DNA from: Anniella stebbinsi
Lineage: Eukaryota; Chordata; Lepidosauria; Squamata; Anniellidae
Assembly: GCA_029215795.1 (NCBI GenBank)
Contig: JARDYH010000007.1
Span: forward strand, 82,347,763-82,411,762
DNA length: 64,000 nucleotides
Direction: 5' to 3'
Position 1 is the stretch's first letter; every line of letters begins with the position of its first letter. The notes below the pieces were generated by a model, which was given only the letters and a program-made list of their open reading frames with translations, was not told the origin of the DNA and did no database searches. Both the position numbers and the translations under genes were made by a program. This document shows positions 31,740-44,177 of this stretch, in pieces.

Positions 31740-34376
31740 CTTTGCCCTACTTCCTCCCCACTGGAAGCAAAGGCACTAAATAGATCACACGGAAGGCCTT
31801 AAAAACCCATCTGCGTCCCGCTCAGATGTAACTAAGGAGGGCTGGGGAGACAGTTGGTGTTCATATATGTGCACTCAAGTGCACATATATGAACTCCAAC
31901 AATTTTTTTCCCCAAAGGCATCCCAACATCTTCCCAAGAGGGAAAAATAAGGAGACTGCTTTAACAGGGAGAAGAAATGCTCAGAAATATGGGCTACCCC
32001 TGGTAAACAGGGAAAGTTGGAGCATCTAAGCATCCAAGAATAATAGCAGCGCCAATAGAGGCTTTCCTCTTTCCTCCACATCCTTTTCCCTTTTATGCAG
32101 TGCCTCTTGTAAGCCTGCAGGAAGGGACTGCCATGCTTTCATTGATTGCATGTAAGCCATTTTAGGTTCGTTTTTGGTTATGGAGCAGGGTAAACAAGCT
32201 TTATATTAAATAAGACAGAAAGAAAGGTAGCTCATGCTCTCTGAGAATAAGCAAACTGCAATAATCCTTTTCAACAGAATGAAGACCAAGTAAGAGAAGT
32301 TAAGACTGACTTAAAAACAGAAACAGTACCGTATACTTTGGAGGCTTATCGATTCGTTAACTTAGAAGCATGTACAAGTGTTTTCCATAACTCCATGGAG
32401 TCCTTTACAAAACTGTTAAATTGGATTTATGCCTTGCCGTTCAAGAAGCTGAAGGCAGCTAATCACCAAGTCAACATTCTCAAGACATCAGCAAAGTAAA
32501 CAAACATAATTTGAAATACAATCCAAATAACATTTTCACTATAAACAGAAAACTGGCATATACATGGCAATAGTCTCAGCCGATGGAAAGATACAAAGAC
32601 TTTCTGAATGCTTTTCTAATGTAATAAAAGGGTGCGAGCTTGTATTGTTTGTGTGAGGTCTTCGAGTTTTGTGCTGTGGCAGATCTTCCAAGGTGGTTTG
32701 TTTCAAAGTATACGGGCGCAACAGAGAACGCTTTGCAATCCTCCAGGCACGCCGTCCCTTTTGCTCCAACTGAATGCTTCACAAAAGTTCCTGCTCTTTA
32801 AGCAGACTGATTAATGACGATGCAGAAAGCACAATTGTTTCCCATAGGAATCCATTCCCAAGGATAGCTGGAAAGGCCCTCCTGGAAGTATCTATATGTG
32901 AGATCAGAAGTACTTGTAAAAGGCCGTTCCAGCTGTCCTTAGGGATGGTTGGGTCCCAGACTCGTACAAAAATAATCATGCTCCATCAATCAGCATGCCT
33001 AAGGATCCAGGCCTAGGGCTCTTCTTCATATTCACTATTCTGGTCAATATCTGACCCTGTGGCTTGAGGATCAGATGAATTCCTACACAAACCCCAGTCC
33101 AATAGACAGGGGTGTTATTAGGCACTTAAAAGATTCAGGGCCCAGGGTCTTCGGACACAAATCTGCATAAAATCTGCATGTGCTAATTTACATCCATATA
33201 TAATAGGATTGATGTAAATTTCACAGGAGATAAAGCAAGCCAATTAAACTCAAATAAAATAAATTCAAGTAATTTCACTCTGATCCAGATCATCCCAAAC
33301 CAACAGAAAACAACTTTAATAAATGTAATTACCATGGAGGGAGGAGGTGTTGCAGCATATGGAAAGGGGAGAGTTAAAACTTCCCTCCCCAGCTGTAATC
33401 TCCCTTGAAAATTTCCCATGAGTGGCAATTAAGCTGGGGGGTGAAACCCTTCTGTTGACATAATGGACACTCAAGGCTCTGTGGAATAGATCTGGGACAG
33501 GAAACCCCAGGGCTAGCAATGCCCCAGCCCACAGCTACATCCCACTGGCATTATCCATCATCTTCCCGCTCTCCATAAACCCTTGGGTCAAGGGACCCAA
33601 AAGATTGCTCATGCTTTTCACTGGAAGCTGTGAAGTTCTGCCCCACCTTCTGCCTAGCCATGCTGTGAGGGAAAATTTAACCCAAGCAACTTGCCCTCTC
33701 CCTCCAATCCCCTACCCCAATAACAAAAAGGCAAGTGTGAACAAGGGCGGGAACCCATGGCTCCATTTTCAGCTAAATCCTGCCGTATCAGCCACAGCAT
33801 GGTTGCACTTGATGCTTGCAGCTCAATATACCACTGGTGTATCTGCTACTCTCTATAACATGGACTCTGACATTCTTCGCTCCACCACTGCAACACGTAA
33901 TCTTCAGTGACTCAGAAATTCACGGTCCATGAATCAACCACCGCAGAGTGAATACGAGAGAATCCTTTTTTTTTTTTCACCCAATCCAAACTAAGCTGAG
34001 CTGTCAGATCCAGATGAGCAACAATGGGCCAATTTCTTTAAGGCCATCTTGGCTACAGGGACCCCATAGAGTAGATAAAAGGAGATCCAAATTGGAAAGA
34101 GATAAAAACGTTCAGATGAATGCATCAGCACTGGATTTATAAACATTCCTGGAGGAAGCTCAAAGCTTGGAGAGGTAGAAGCAATATAGCATTCTGAACA
34201 TTCTTAAATACTTTTGCTCTGTTTCATCAGGTCCTGCACACACACAATCCTCCCTTGCAAGTACTCACTATGAGGTTATTAACATACACGTTGGATTTTT
34301 CTGCATGTTTTTGTATTTTGCTACAGGACTTCTTCCCATGTTCATGTTACGTGACACACAACATGTGGACATATAG
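31740..34376. other. Unrecognised intron sequence
   Basis: Contains a local 18-bp palindrome arm pair (GTTCATATATGTGCACT / AGTGCACATATATGAAC, 31859-31892) and a possible LINE tail near 32140-32215. No coding block recognised. Confidence 0.45.
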
Positions 34377-34790
34377 AGCAGCCTTCCCTAACCTGATGCC
34401 TTCCAGATGTGTTGGGACTACAATAGGGTGACCAGATAAAATCCAGGTCAGGGCTCATGTAACTTTAACAGTTGTAGAGAAAAGGGAATTTCAGCCAGTG
34501 TCATTTGTATGCAATTAGTTCCTGGTGAAATTCCCTCTTCATTACAACAGTTAAAGGTGCAGGCACTATACTAGAGTGACCATATACCAAAGAAGGCAGG
34601 GCCCCTGCAACCAACTGTTGTGATGAAGAGGGAATTTCACCAGGAACTAATTGCATACAAATGACACTGGCTGAAATTCCCTTTTCTCTACCACTGTTAA
34701 AGTTACATGAGCCCTGACCTGGATTTTATCTGGCCACCCTAGACTACAACATCCGTCATCACCCACCAACATGGGTCCCGATAGCTGAAG
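34377..34790. mobile_element. Short foldback interrupted by a hAT
   Basis: The left arm AGCCTTCCCTAACCTGATGCC...GTTGGGACTACAA breaks at 34423 and resumes at 34742 with GACTACAACATCCGTCATC. The break is the insertion site of the element below. Confidence 0.75.
34424..34741 (+). mobile_element. Palindromic hAT element, 318 bp, exact TSD (copy 1)
   Basis: The ends TAGGGTGACCAGATAAAATC and GATTTTATCTGGCCACCCTA are flanked by an exact 8-bp duplication GACTACAA (34416-34423, 34742-34749), the hAT hallmark. The arms of about 140 bp are near-perfect inverted copies around a short asymmetric centre with AGAGTGACCATATACC. No ORF. The strand given is by centre orientation. Confidence 0.9.
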
Positions 34791-34852
34791 ATGATGTGGA
34801 TCCTCGCTGAAAACATTGGAGAACATCAGTTTGGGGAACACCAATAGAGAAT

Positions 34853-35081
34853 TGCTAAATTCGGACGACACAATAAGCAACTGGGGGGGGGGGGAACAAT
34901 CGTCAGTTGTATTGACTATTGTGTTGTCTGAATGCTGCCATAGTCAACTCAGCGCCGATCCTAATCCACACCACAGTTGATTATCTATTACCATGTTGTG
35001 TGGGGAGTACCCCTTAGACGAACAACTGTAAAGTTGATTATTCCCCCACCATTGACTATTGTGTTGTCCGAATTCAGCCAG
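34853..35081. mobile_element. Foldback MITE, GAATTCGGACAACACAATA family
   Basis: GCTAAATTCGGACGACACAATA is mirrored by TATTGTGTTGTCCGAATTCAGCC. An extra direct copy, GACTATTGTGTTGTCTGAATGC, lies inside at 34914, suggesting internal duplication. Confidence 0.75.
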
Positions 35082-35549
35082 TATGTGATGTGAAACGTGG
35101 GGAAACACAGGGCTTCTGTTTATTTCCCACTCATTTCTACTTATTTGTTCCACTCCCCCACCATTATCACCACTTTCAGTAAATAGGATGCTGCCCATCA
35201 AAGATTTAATTGGCCATATTGCAAACCTGAGGAGTATTTTGTTAGGATCCTGAAGGAAAGAGACAACTTCTCTTAAGGGCAGCACAACTTGAAATTTAGA
35301 AAAAGCACTTATTCGGTGTTTGGAAAAAGGCCTTTAGTATTTTTACACCAATGGCGGTATAGGAAACATTCCCTTTTACAGGGGCTTTCAAAAAACAAGT
35401 TCAAGACCCATCAGTACTATGAAAAATCCAGATTTACAGAGATTGGTTTCAATGGTAGCACACACCTTGCACAAGTATTAAGGGATAGGCAACGGTCCAC
35501 ATGCCTACCCCATGAATCAAAAGATCCAAATCCCTACATTTAGCCCCCT

Positions 35550-35795
35550 TATTTATTTATGTTATTTTTATTTATTTCTATCCCACCTTTTCCCCTCTTG
35601 CAAGGAACCCAAGGTAGTTTACACAGTCCTCCTCTCCATTTTTATCCTCACAACAACCCTGTGAGGTAGGTTAGGCTGAGAGACAGTGACTGGCCCAAAG
35701 TCACCCAATGAGCTTCACTGCCAAGTGGGGACTAGATCCCAGTTCTCCTATGTCTCAATCCAACACTCTAACCACTATACCACACTGGTCCTCCT
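35550..35795 (-). mobile_element. Sauria-type tRNA SINE, full length
   Basis: On + it reads tail-first: ATTTATTTATG..., CCTCACAACAACCCTGTGAG, GACTGGCCCAAAGTCACCCA, then the B box and head ACCACTATACCACACTGG. Same strand as PHACTR4. Confidence 0.92.
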
Positions 35796-35884
35796 TCCCC
35801 CTAGAAAGCAGAAAATCCATCTGAATACCTGGAGCACAACCAGTCATTCAGTGTAGAAGCGAACCATATTCACTACCAGAGGAC

Positions 35885-36174
35885 CTTCTTTTCTGCCGCT
35901 CCCAGACTGTGGAATGATCTGCCGGAGGAGACTCGTCAACTTAACAGTCTTTTAGAATTTAAGAAAGCTATAAAGACTGTTCTCTTCCGGCAGGCATATC
36001 CAGTGGAATTTTTAGAATGTTTTTAGGATGTTTTAGGATTTTTTATGCAGTTTTAATAATATGTGTCATGTTTTAATCAGTTTTATGTATTTTATCATGT
36101 TGTTGTTTCCCGCCTCGATCCAGACGGAGAGGCGGGTAAGAAATAAATTGTTATTATTATTATTATTATTATTA
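35885..36174 (+). mobile_element. L2/CR1-group LINE 3' end, family B
   Basis: RLWNDLPEETRQLNSLLEF-type block, then CTTCCGGCAGGCATATCCAG, CCGCCTCGATCCAGACGGAG and GGCGGGTAAGAAATAAATTG with an (ATT)n tail (36150-36174). Confidence 0.87.
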
Positions 36175-36179
36175 CTGCT

Positions 36180-37535
36180 TCACTTAGTTTTCATATTTTT
36201 TGCAGATGCTACAGATCTACAACATACACACACACTTCTCAGTCTCGTGAAGACATTAGGAGTGCAAGCCTTGCACATTGTCTCAAATACCCCTTCCACC
36301 AACTCATCCCAGAGAGAGCATAGGTAAATATTTTGACTGCATTAATGAGCTTCAGAACGTCAAGAATGCCAGATTGAGATTCCACAAGTACTTATACCAC
36401 TGCTTCTAGCCTGGCAAAAGAGACCTTTGAACTAGATTCCAGGGCAGAAGGTAAATGGGAAGCATAAAGAACGGTGAGCTGGGGAAAACCCCAAATATTA
36501 GAAGGATAGTTTGAAATTACATAAGGCTGAGGTATAGAAAGTGATGTAATTTGGGCACTTCAGTTCAGGTCACTGGATAGGAGTATCCAGAATGATCACT
36601 GACTTGATAAACGCACACGATCGTCACGGAAGGTGCATATAATCCAATGCACATGCAAATTATTTTGTTCGGAGGTGTGTTTATATTGAAAATACCATCT
36701 TGTAATGCTTTCTGCAAGGCCTCGGATATCCAAATTTCAGATAGCTTTCATTTGCCAGGGCTGGGGAAATGACAGTCAAATAGAGATACAATAAGGATCT
36801 CCAAGTCAGGTGGTGCAAGCAAGTTTTCGAAGTGGTTGGCTGAATTCACACATGCCACTTGGTTAGGGATGGGGGAGTAAAATCCAACAGAAGTGCTAGG
36901 TCTAAGCAATGGTTGGTCATAGAACAGTATTACCAGATATACTAATGATTAAAATCTAATCACACAAAATCCAGCTTTTCATGTCCTAAATACACAATCA
37001 GGTGTTTTTTTCCCCCAAATTACAAATCGGTTGATAATTTTAATGCTGTATTAATCTGTTTGCGTCTCACTTAGCCCCAAATCAAGAGAAGGATTGATAC
37101 CCCCGGCTTCCTAGGCACTTTCTTTAACAGTACATTCCTCTAAATACTTTGCTTTTGGATTCCATTCTTCAAATGGATTACAAGGGTTTAATTTTTAGAA
37201 GAAATAAGCCCTCTACCAAGCAGGAAACTAGTAAGACTGCCCTGAACCTTCCAGAGGAGCAAGATACCACACCCAAGTTTTATTGAGTCAGAAGGTACAA
37301 AGATGTGTTTCCAGAAGCTAAACATCTGGGAGGCAGTGTGCACAGCGCAAAGGGAAGTAGCCATCTATTCTGGACCAAGGAACACCACCAGAACAGGCCA
37401 AGACAGCAAGCAACGAGCGTCCATGACACTTGGCAAATACAGGAAAGAAATGGAGCAAGATGAAAATCGTGGAAGCCAGTCTTCTCCCCCATGTGCCCCA
37501 AGGCAATCTATGGAGGCCTCTGAAGCAAAGCTCAA
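36180..37535. other. Unrecognised intron sequence
   Basis: No repeat or coding block identified, apart from a GGCTGAATTCACACATGCCA fragment near 36839 that resembles the end of a foldback. Confidence 0.45.
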
Positions 37536-37539
37536 AGTG

Positions 37540-37925
37540 TGGCAAATAGAAAGAGGGCCTTCCCTGTGATCCCCCTGCCCCGCCAGGGTATAAAATACCC
37601 TCCCCAGTGAAATTGGCCTGGGGCCCAATGCTGGTCTTTGCTATTTTAATCCCTAATACACGCTGGTGATTTTAACTCCTGGCTGATCTCAGCTCATCAT
37701 TTTTTACCAAATTTTATCAGGTTGGCTTTGCATGATATTTTCATCATGTTTGCTTTTGTATTTGCATCTGAATTTTTAATGCATTAGCTTTGTATTGCTG
37801 TGTTTTTAGGTCTTGTATTTTATTGTCTTATTTTAAAGTAACAGTATGATACTGAGAGAACCTGTTTTATAGGCATCTTAAAAGTACTACTCACTACTAC
37901 CACTGCTGCTGCTAATAATAATATC
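37540..37925 (+). mobile_element. Possible LINE 3' end
   Basis: AGAGGGCCTTCCCTGTGATC resembles the ERAFSV coding block of L2-like LINEs; it is followed by a long AT-rich 3' UTR-like stretch ending GGCATCTTAAAAGTACTACT. Confidence 0.45.
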
Positions 37926-37929
37926 AGGG

Positions 37930-38508
37930 ATTGAAACCAGGATTGAAGGTAGTTTCAGCTACAGGTTTACAAGGGAAGCCTGGTTTATACTGACCATTAG
38001 TTTGCATCCATCCACCTGCAATTTGAAACCATGGTTAACAACACAAAATGAAGGGAACCAATCCTGAGAGAGGAAGAGGAGTAGGGAGGAAGCATGTGTT
38101 CACAAGGCTGCCCTTCTTTGCAATTTGCTAGAAGCCACCCATACATCTTCGCCAGACTCCTCCCAACTCACATGTCTCACTTACACCAAAATGAATCCTA
38201 TCGCATATCCTCACTTAATACCCAATTCACTCACATTGTGTCCAGGGAGATTCAGAGTTTGGGAATCCAACCATGTTTGCTCTTTTGGCTTAGCGACGTC
38301 AAGTTGAATAAAAGCTCTTTGGTTTAGCTTTTGGGAAACCAGCAATGTGTACAAGCACCTGCCCTATTTCATTTTCTAACTGGACTAGAAAGCTGCTTGT
38401 TAAAATGCAAAGCATACACAAGCTCAGCAGCTGATCACTTTGGAAAGACTTTGGCCACCGCCGGTCAGTAGTTGAAAAGAACTTTTCAAAAGAGAGACTG
38501 GTGAAACC

Positions 38509-38546
<38 letters not shown>

Positions 38547-39388
38547 TTATTCTGAAGAGAGGAATTCAGGGACTAAAATGCTTTCCACATTTCATTCTGA
38601 ACATTAAAGGCTCTGGACTTCCACAGTAGCTTACAGATTTCTCCCAGACACACTCGCAATGTGCTTTTTGCTCGGCTTCCATACGAGCACGAATCTGAAG
38701 GTAATTACAGGTTTGACCTCCTTGTACATTGCACCAGTATACCTTTTGAAATCATTTCTGAATAAATGTTTGCCCAAAGACAGCAGCAGTAGCTCAGAAG
38801 AAACCCTTCCAGTTTAACAGCCTTCCAGCTCAGGTTACGACAAGCCCAGCAGTACATCTGCCCGAGAATTATGAACATTACTAAATTGTGCCATCTCAGA
38901 TCCCTGATCTGGTTCCCCCGATTTATGTTATGAGTCACTTCCCCATGCCAGCTCTCCAAGCTCTGGTAGAACACGCCACTCTACTCCTTGCATGGAAACT
39001 CCACATCTTGAGGACTTGCGCAAATCAGGTAATCTGCAGATCAGTCCAAAGGCAGTCATGTTCCTTGCCACATTAGCACTGTCCGACAGCAACAGGTAGC
39101 AAAGGGGTCTCAATATATTCTTTTCAGACTGTGGATTGGGCACCAGAGGGGCCGTGAGACACATGCACCAAAGCTCCAAAGACGTGGACTCTGGCAGTCA
39201 CCCCCTGCCACTGCAAGCAACAAATGCTGGCCTCCTTCCCCATGACCACGGTTGGGAACTTTGCAAGCAGAAGCAGGAGGAAGGAACTGCTCACTTCCTG
39301 TCCCTTGATGCCTAGAGCAGCCAAGTGAGGCATGTTATGAGATAAGGGAATGATGACGGGAAGGCGGAACGCTTGCTAGAATAATCTT
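37930..39388. other. Unrecognised intron sequence
   Basis: Includes the (ATT)n microsatellite at 38510-38548; otherwise nothing recognised. Confidence 0.45.
38510..38548 (+). repeat. (ATT)n microsatellite
   Basis: Twelve or more ATT units. Confidence 0.96.
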
Positions 39389-39390
39389 TA

Positions 39391-39573
39391 GGAGCATAGG
39401 AAGCTGCCTTATCAGACCTTGGGTCCATCTAGACCAGTATTGTCGACACTGACCGGCAACAGCTCTCCTGGGCTTCAGGCAGACATTTTTTCAGCCCTAC
39501 CTGCATATGCCGGGGATTGAACCTGGGACCTTCTGCATGCAAAGCAGCTGCTCCATCACTGAGCCACAGCCCT
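39391..39573 (-). mobile_element. tRNA-derived SINE, well preserved
   Basis: Read on minus: GTGGCTCAGTGATGGAGCAG (A box), GCATGCAGAAGGTCCCAGG, TTCAATCCCCGGC (B box), GCAGGTAGGGCTG, and the tail CTGATAAGGCAGCTTCCTAT. Confidence 0.88.
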
Positions 39574-39869
39574 CTAGCCCCAGCTCTCCTAAAGATCCAT
39601 TCATCCTGCTCTACACGTCGTTGGGCGGCAACAAGATACATGCTGGTGTATGTGAAAATTATTGAATTATTGAAGAGGTTACCTTTTGTGACCACCCCCT
39701 TAGCTACTGTTTTTAGAAAGCTATGCGAGGGGGCATGATTTTGATACAAAATGAAGGGAGTCAGGGGTTGGAGCTTGGAAGTTTTGTTAAGCCCCATGCC
39801 CCGGAAACTTTCCTTCCGTAATTCAAGTATTAATGAGAAGCTCAACTCACTTAGTGTCAAAGAACCTGT

Positions 39870-40345
39870 TCAATTTGGGAGGTACCACTGCTTAGTGACG
39901 GAGCGCCTCTCCCTATATCTGCTTGCCCAAGACCTGAAATCTGTTGGAGCCACCCTTCTACTTGCCCCTCCAACACGAGAGATACGCTATGGTGGGACAT
40001 GGGAGAGGGCTTTCTCTGTTGTGACACCCCGGCTGTGGAATGTCCTCTCCCTGGAGGCCCGACTGGCGCCAGCACTGGCTTCATTTCAGCACCAGGTTAA
40101 GACATGGCTTTTTAATAAATCCTTCGATGGCTAAATCCACCAGCTTGCACATTGTCTTATTTTAATTGGATTTTACTGTTTTTTAAATTTGTATTGGCTT
40201 TAATATCTTAATGGTTTAATTTGTTTTAGAATCACATATTTATTGCTCTATTTTATATGTATGGTTTTATCTGTACGCTCTCCTGAGATCCTTGTGATAT
40301 AGGGCAGGGTATAAATGTTTAAATAAATAAATAAATAAATAAAAT
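39870..40345 (+). mobile_element. L2-like LINE 3' end, family A
   Basis: WERAFSVVTPRLWNVLSLEA, RLAPALASFQHQVKTWLFNK and a 3' UTR with an (AAAT)n tail at 40321-40342. Confidence 0.88.
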
Positions 40346-40346
40346 A

Positions 40347-40665
40347 TTTTGCATGCAAAAGGTCCCGGGTTCAACCCCTAACATATCTAGTTTAAAGAAT
40401 CAAGTGGCAGGCAATAGGGGCAAAACGTGGGAGAGCTGGGGCTAGAATAGATGAGCCTTCTCCAACTCAGCAAACTCTAGATGTGTTGGTCAACAACTCC
40501 CACTATCCCCCATCATCACGATTCATGCCAATGCCGGCTGGCATTAATGGAGGTTGTAGTCCAACACATCTGGAGAGCTCAGGTTGGAGAAAGCTGGAGT
40601 AGATGATGTTCACTTAGAGATGGACGAAGAGTCCGACCTATTCTAAGGCAGCTTCCTAGGCACCT
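40347..40665 (+). mobile_element. tRNA-derived SINE split by a foldback
   Basis: The B-box region GCATGCAAAAGGTCCCGGG and TTCAACCCC lies left, and AGGCAGCTTCCTAGGCACC lies right, of the foldback at 40455-40595. Confidence 0.7.
40455..40595. mobile_element. Short foldback nested in a SINE
   Basis: GCCTTCTCCAACTCAGC...AGATGTGTTGG is mirrored by CCAACACATCTGG...GGTTGGAGAAAGC. ATAGATGA lies before it and GTAGATGA shortly after, a probable 8-bp duplication. Confidence 0.75.
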
Positions 40666-41064
40666 ATATATTCACTGGAGAGGCACTGAAACAGCATGTT
40701 AAGAAAGCAGTATGAACTCCCCTCCCTTGTACCATGTTGAGATAGGACCCAGTGTGAACTGGGCTAGTTTGCATGACTCTTCCCCATCTTTTTATTATTA
40801 TTATTTCTTTCACTAGGAAGAAACCACGCAAAACAGACCCTTTGGCACTTGCACAGGGCATGCAATTCACATGCATGGCGGAAGAGAGAGGTTCACGCCT
40901 CTTTGCCACGTTGCTTCCTCAGCACTATTTCCCAGCTGAACGTACAAATCAAAGCAGAGTTGCCATGAGGTTGGGGGGCAAGGTCGGGGAAAGTAGAACA
41001 CGTTTAGAAGGGGGGCTTCCCCAAGTCCACAAAGTTTGAGAAATATTGGCTCAACGTACAACCT

Positions 41065-41185
41065 CACAATTCATTTATTTTAGTATTTTGTGAGATGCTT
41101 TTCGGCTGGTCAGCCTTCACAAAGTTAAAAACAAAAAAGCAATAGTACGTCATCATAAAACCGTAAAAGAGAATGAAAAACACGG
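41065..41185 (-). mobile_element. Possible LINE 3' tail
   Basis: CATTTATTTTAGTATTTTGTG and ACAAAGTTAAAAACAAAAAA fit a reversed 3' UTR. Not classifiable. Confidence 0.3.
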
Positions 41186-42385
41186 CAGCAAAACTACTCC
41201 ATCATATAATTCTAAAGAGAGTCAGAACATATGGCCAGTCTGAACAAAGAAAAAAAACCCAACTATCCTGCAGCGTGGTGTGGGAGCCACAGGAAGGAAA
41301 CCCCAGGGAAGGAGTTCCCCAACCTCGTAACCATTAACAAAGTAGTCCTGTCCCATGTTATTGCATGTTCAAGTTCATCCTCTGTGCTTTTAAAATGTTT
41401 ACTCCGAATCCAAATTCTAGATGTTAAACAGATCTCTTGGCCAAACTCTGGTAAAACAAGACAAGAGGGTTTTGCTTGTTTCCATTGATCCTGGAGCCTA
41501 ATGGAGAAACCTGATGCCTAACCCAGGTTGACGAGGATCAGCGCTTGTCAAGTATGCTTGAAATGCGGAGGAGGACAGAGGCCCTGCATCATGTGGACCC
41601 AGCCCTTCTGACAATAAAAATAACAGCTGTTTACAATGTCAAGGCCCTTCTGCAGAAGAAAAGGAAGCTGGCAAAACCTGATAACACAGACCGAAACAGG
41701 TAGATGTCGCACTGCATGGTTATAAAAGGAACAGCTGCTACAAATATTGTCCTTCACCAGATACGATCTTCCATGCTTCCCGAGTTATTTGGATTTCCTC
41801 TAATCCTCTATCTCACGCTTGCAGCTCTACAAGAGCAAAATTCATCCATTCGGTTTCCGGAGTTAGCGAACAGGGGCGTGTGTGTTTTGTCCTTCTTTTC
41901 GTGGCCTTTCTGGGCTTTTCCCTAGCTTGCAGGGAACAGCAGTCACAGGCATGATGTGGTTGAAGCGAATATGCAAGTTAATTTTGGCGTTCTAAGGTAG
42001 GCAGCCTCTTTTCCTGCATTTACTTGGACTGAATGCAAAAGAGCTGGTCTCCAGTGAGGGTGTTCCATTGTTGGTTTGGGATGCCATGCCCACACTTTCT
42101 CCTCCCCCCTGATTTTTACACCTAATGGCAGCTAGAAAGCAAGGGGGATAGGTAAGCAAGCAACAGGCATGGCATCCTCCAGCAAGGGAGAAGCGGTGCT
42201 TTTGGAGGTGAAAGCTGCCGAAAGCATTTCACGCTGCCATGGGTCTGTGAGGAATCTCTCCTGGCCAAGCTGACAGCAGCAGAGCTGAGCAGAGAGCTAA
42301 ACATGAGAGCCATGAACCTGCTGAGAGATTGTGGCTTGCCTGAAGCAGTCTAGCATCCCACCCTCCTTCCATATGCAATATGAGG
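41186..42385. other. Unrecognised intron sequence
   Basis: No repeat or exon identified. Confidence 0.45.
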
Positions 42386-42712
42386 ACAAGAACATAGGAA
42401 GCTGCCCTTATAATGAAATAATTAAAATGGAAAAACAAACAAAATGGAAAATGGAAAAAATCAAAATAGAAATTTAAAAAACAAATAACTTAAAATTAAC
42501 AAATGTAATAAGAACACAGGACGCTGCCTTATAATAATATAAATATATTTGTCCATCTATATTTGTCTGGCAGCGGCTCTGCAGCATCTGCTAGCCAGCA
42601 TCTGCTTCCCCTCACCTGCTCCTTGATCATTTTAACTGGAGATGTCCAGGACTCGAACCTGGGGGTGCTCTGCATGAAAGGCATGGGCTGCGCTTCTGAA
42701 CTATCATGGAGC
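42386..42712 (-). mobile_element. tRNA-derived SINE, duplicated end
   Basis: Two starts are visible on +: AAGAACATAGGAAGCTGCCC (42388) and AAGAACACAGGACGCTGCCT (42510). The second continues into a diverged body with GACTCGAACCTGGGGG (B box on minus). Confidence 0.65.
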
Positions 42713-42725
42713 ATCTCATAAGGCA

Positions 42726-42825
42726 GGCTTCTCCAACCTGGTGCCCTCCACTTGTTTTGGACTGCAACTCCCATCAGCCCCAGCCGGCATGGCCAATGGT
42801 CAGACATCCTGGGAGTTGTAATCCA
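42726..42825. mobile_element. Short foldback, CCAACCTGGTGCCCTCCA family
   Basis: GGCTTCTCCAACCTGGTGCCCTCC...GACTGCAACTCCCATC; the right arm survives only as GGGAGTTGTAATCCA. Confidence 0.7.
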
Positions 42826-43234
42826 TATGTAAGGCAGAGGACAATTAAGGCAAATGTAAACAACAGCTACAGATAACAGCTATTAAAAAAACTGGTCAAA
42901 CAGGAAAGACTTGGATGGACATTTAAAAGATACTAACAATGTGGAAAAGTGAATGTATTTAGCAAAGACATTCTGTAGTCAGAGCATCACCGCAAAAGAG
43001 AACCTCGCCCTATCTTCTAAGGGTGGAGACATCTGGAGGATAGCTTCAGATCTTAACTGATCAGCAGGTTCTTATGGCAGTCCTTCAGCTGCTGAGTCCC
43101 AGACAGTGGGGATTTATATGTCAAAGCCAACACATTTAAAAGGAACAGAAATAATGACTGTGACTCCATGTCTAAGATTGTGCCTAAGACATGGAAGAAC
43201 ATCTCTACCAATTGTTATGCTTGTATCACAAAAG

Positions 43235-43525
43235 GAGCGATTCTTATACATATCCTATATGCACTATAGCTGATGGAACTCTCTCTGCTCCAGGAGACGC
43301 ACTTGGAGCCTTCTATGAGTTTGTGGCACCTTTTAAGACATGTTTGCATTGTTAAAACCTATCTGGCTGAGTTGTTTTGATATTTTATCTCTTGCTGTCT
43401 CTCATCTATTTTTACGTGATCATTTTTAATTCCTTAACATTAATATTATTATCTGTTGTATTTTATGACGTTAGCTGCCTTGATCATCAGGGCGAGGTAC
43501 ATATTTTCTAAAAATAAATATATAA
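43235..43525 (+). mobile_element. LINE 3' end, CR1/L2 group
   Basis: GCACCTTTTAAGACATGTTTG is followed by GCTGCCTTGATCATCAGGGC and an AAATAAATATATAA tail. Confidence 0.5.
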
Positions 43526-43799
43526 CAACTCACTCCTCTCATATCCAAACTCACCTGGAAAACTACAGACTAATCATGACTCTACTATCAGCCAAACAAG
43601 ACTTACGGGTACATTGTTACATCACAATGCATATAGTCCTTTTTTATAAGCAACAAAATAGTTTCACAGTTTTTATCTTCCTCCCTCTTCAGACACCACC
43701 CTGATGAGCTGGTTTACCATACACTTCTGTCTATTTAGATGGAAACAAGGAATCAAAGTGTTTTGCCCATGGCCAGTATAATCAGGGGTAGGGCAAGAG

Positions 43800-44119
43800 T
43801 AGGCTGACCAGATAAAATCCAGGTCAGGGCTCATGTAACTTTAACAGTGGTAGAGAAAAGGGAATTTCAGCCAGTGTCATTTGTATGCAATTAGTTCCTG
43901 GTGAAATTCCCTCTTCATCACAACTGTTAAAGTTGCAGGGGCCCTGCCTTCTTTTGTATATGGTCACTCCAGTATAGTGCCTGCACCTTTAACGGTTGTG
44001 ATGAAGAGGGAATTTCACCAGGAACTAATTGCATACAAATGACTCCGGCTGAAATTCCCTTTTCTCTACAACTGTTAAAGTTACATGAGCCCTGACCTGG
44101 ATTTTATCTGGTCACCCTA
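43800..44119 (-). mobile_element. Palindromic hAT element, 320 bp, exact TSD (copy 2)
   Basis: Same family as 34424-34741. TAGGCTGACCAGATAAAATC and GATTTTATCTGGTCACCCTA are flanked by an exact GGCAAGAG duplication (43792-43799, 44120-44127). The asymmetric centre is inverted relative to copy 1 (GGTATATGGTCAC-like on +). Confidence 0.9.
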
Positions 44120-44177
44120 GGCAAGAGGCAATAGCCCTCTGGTTTCAAAGGTAGGATTCATTAAGGCGGCCTTAAGA

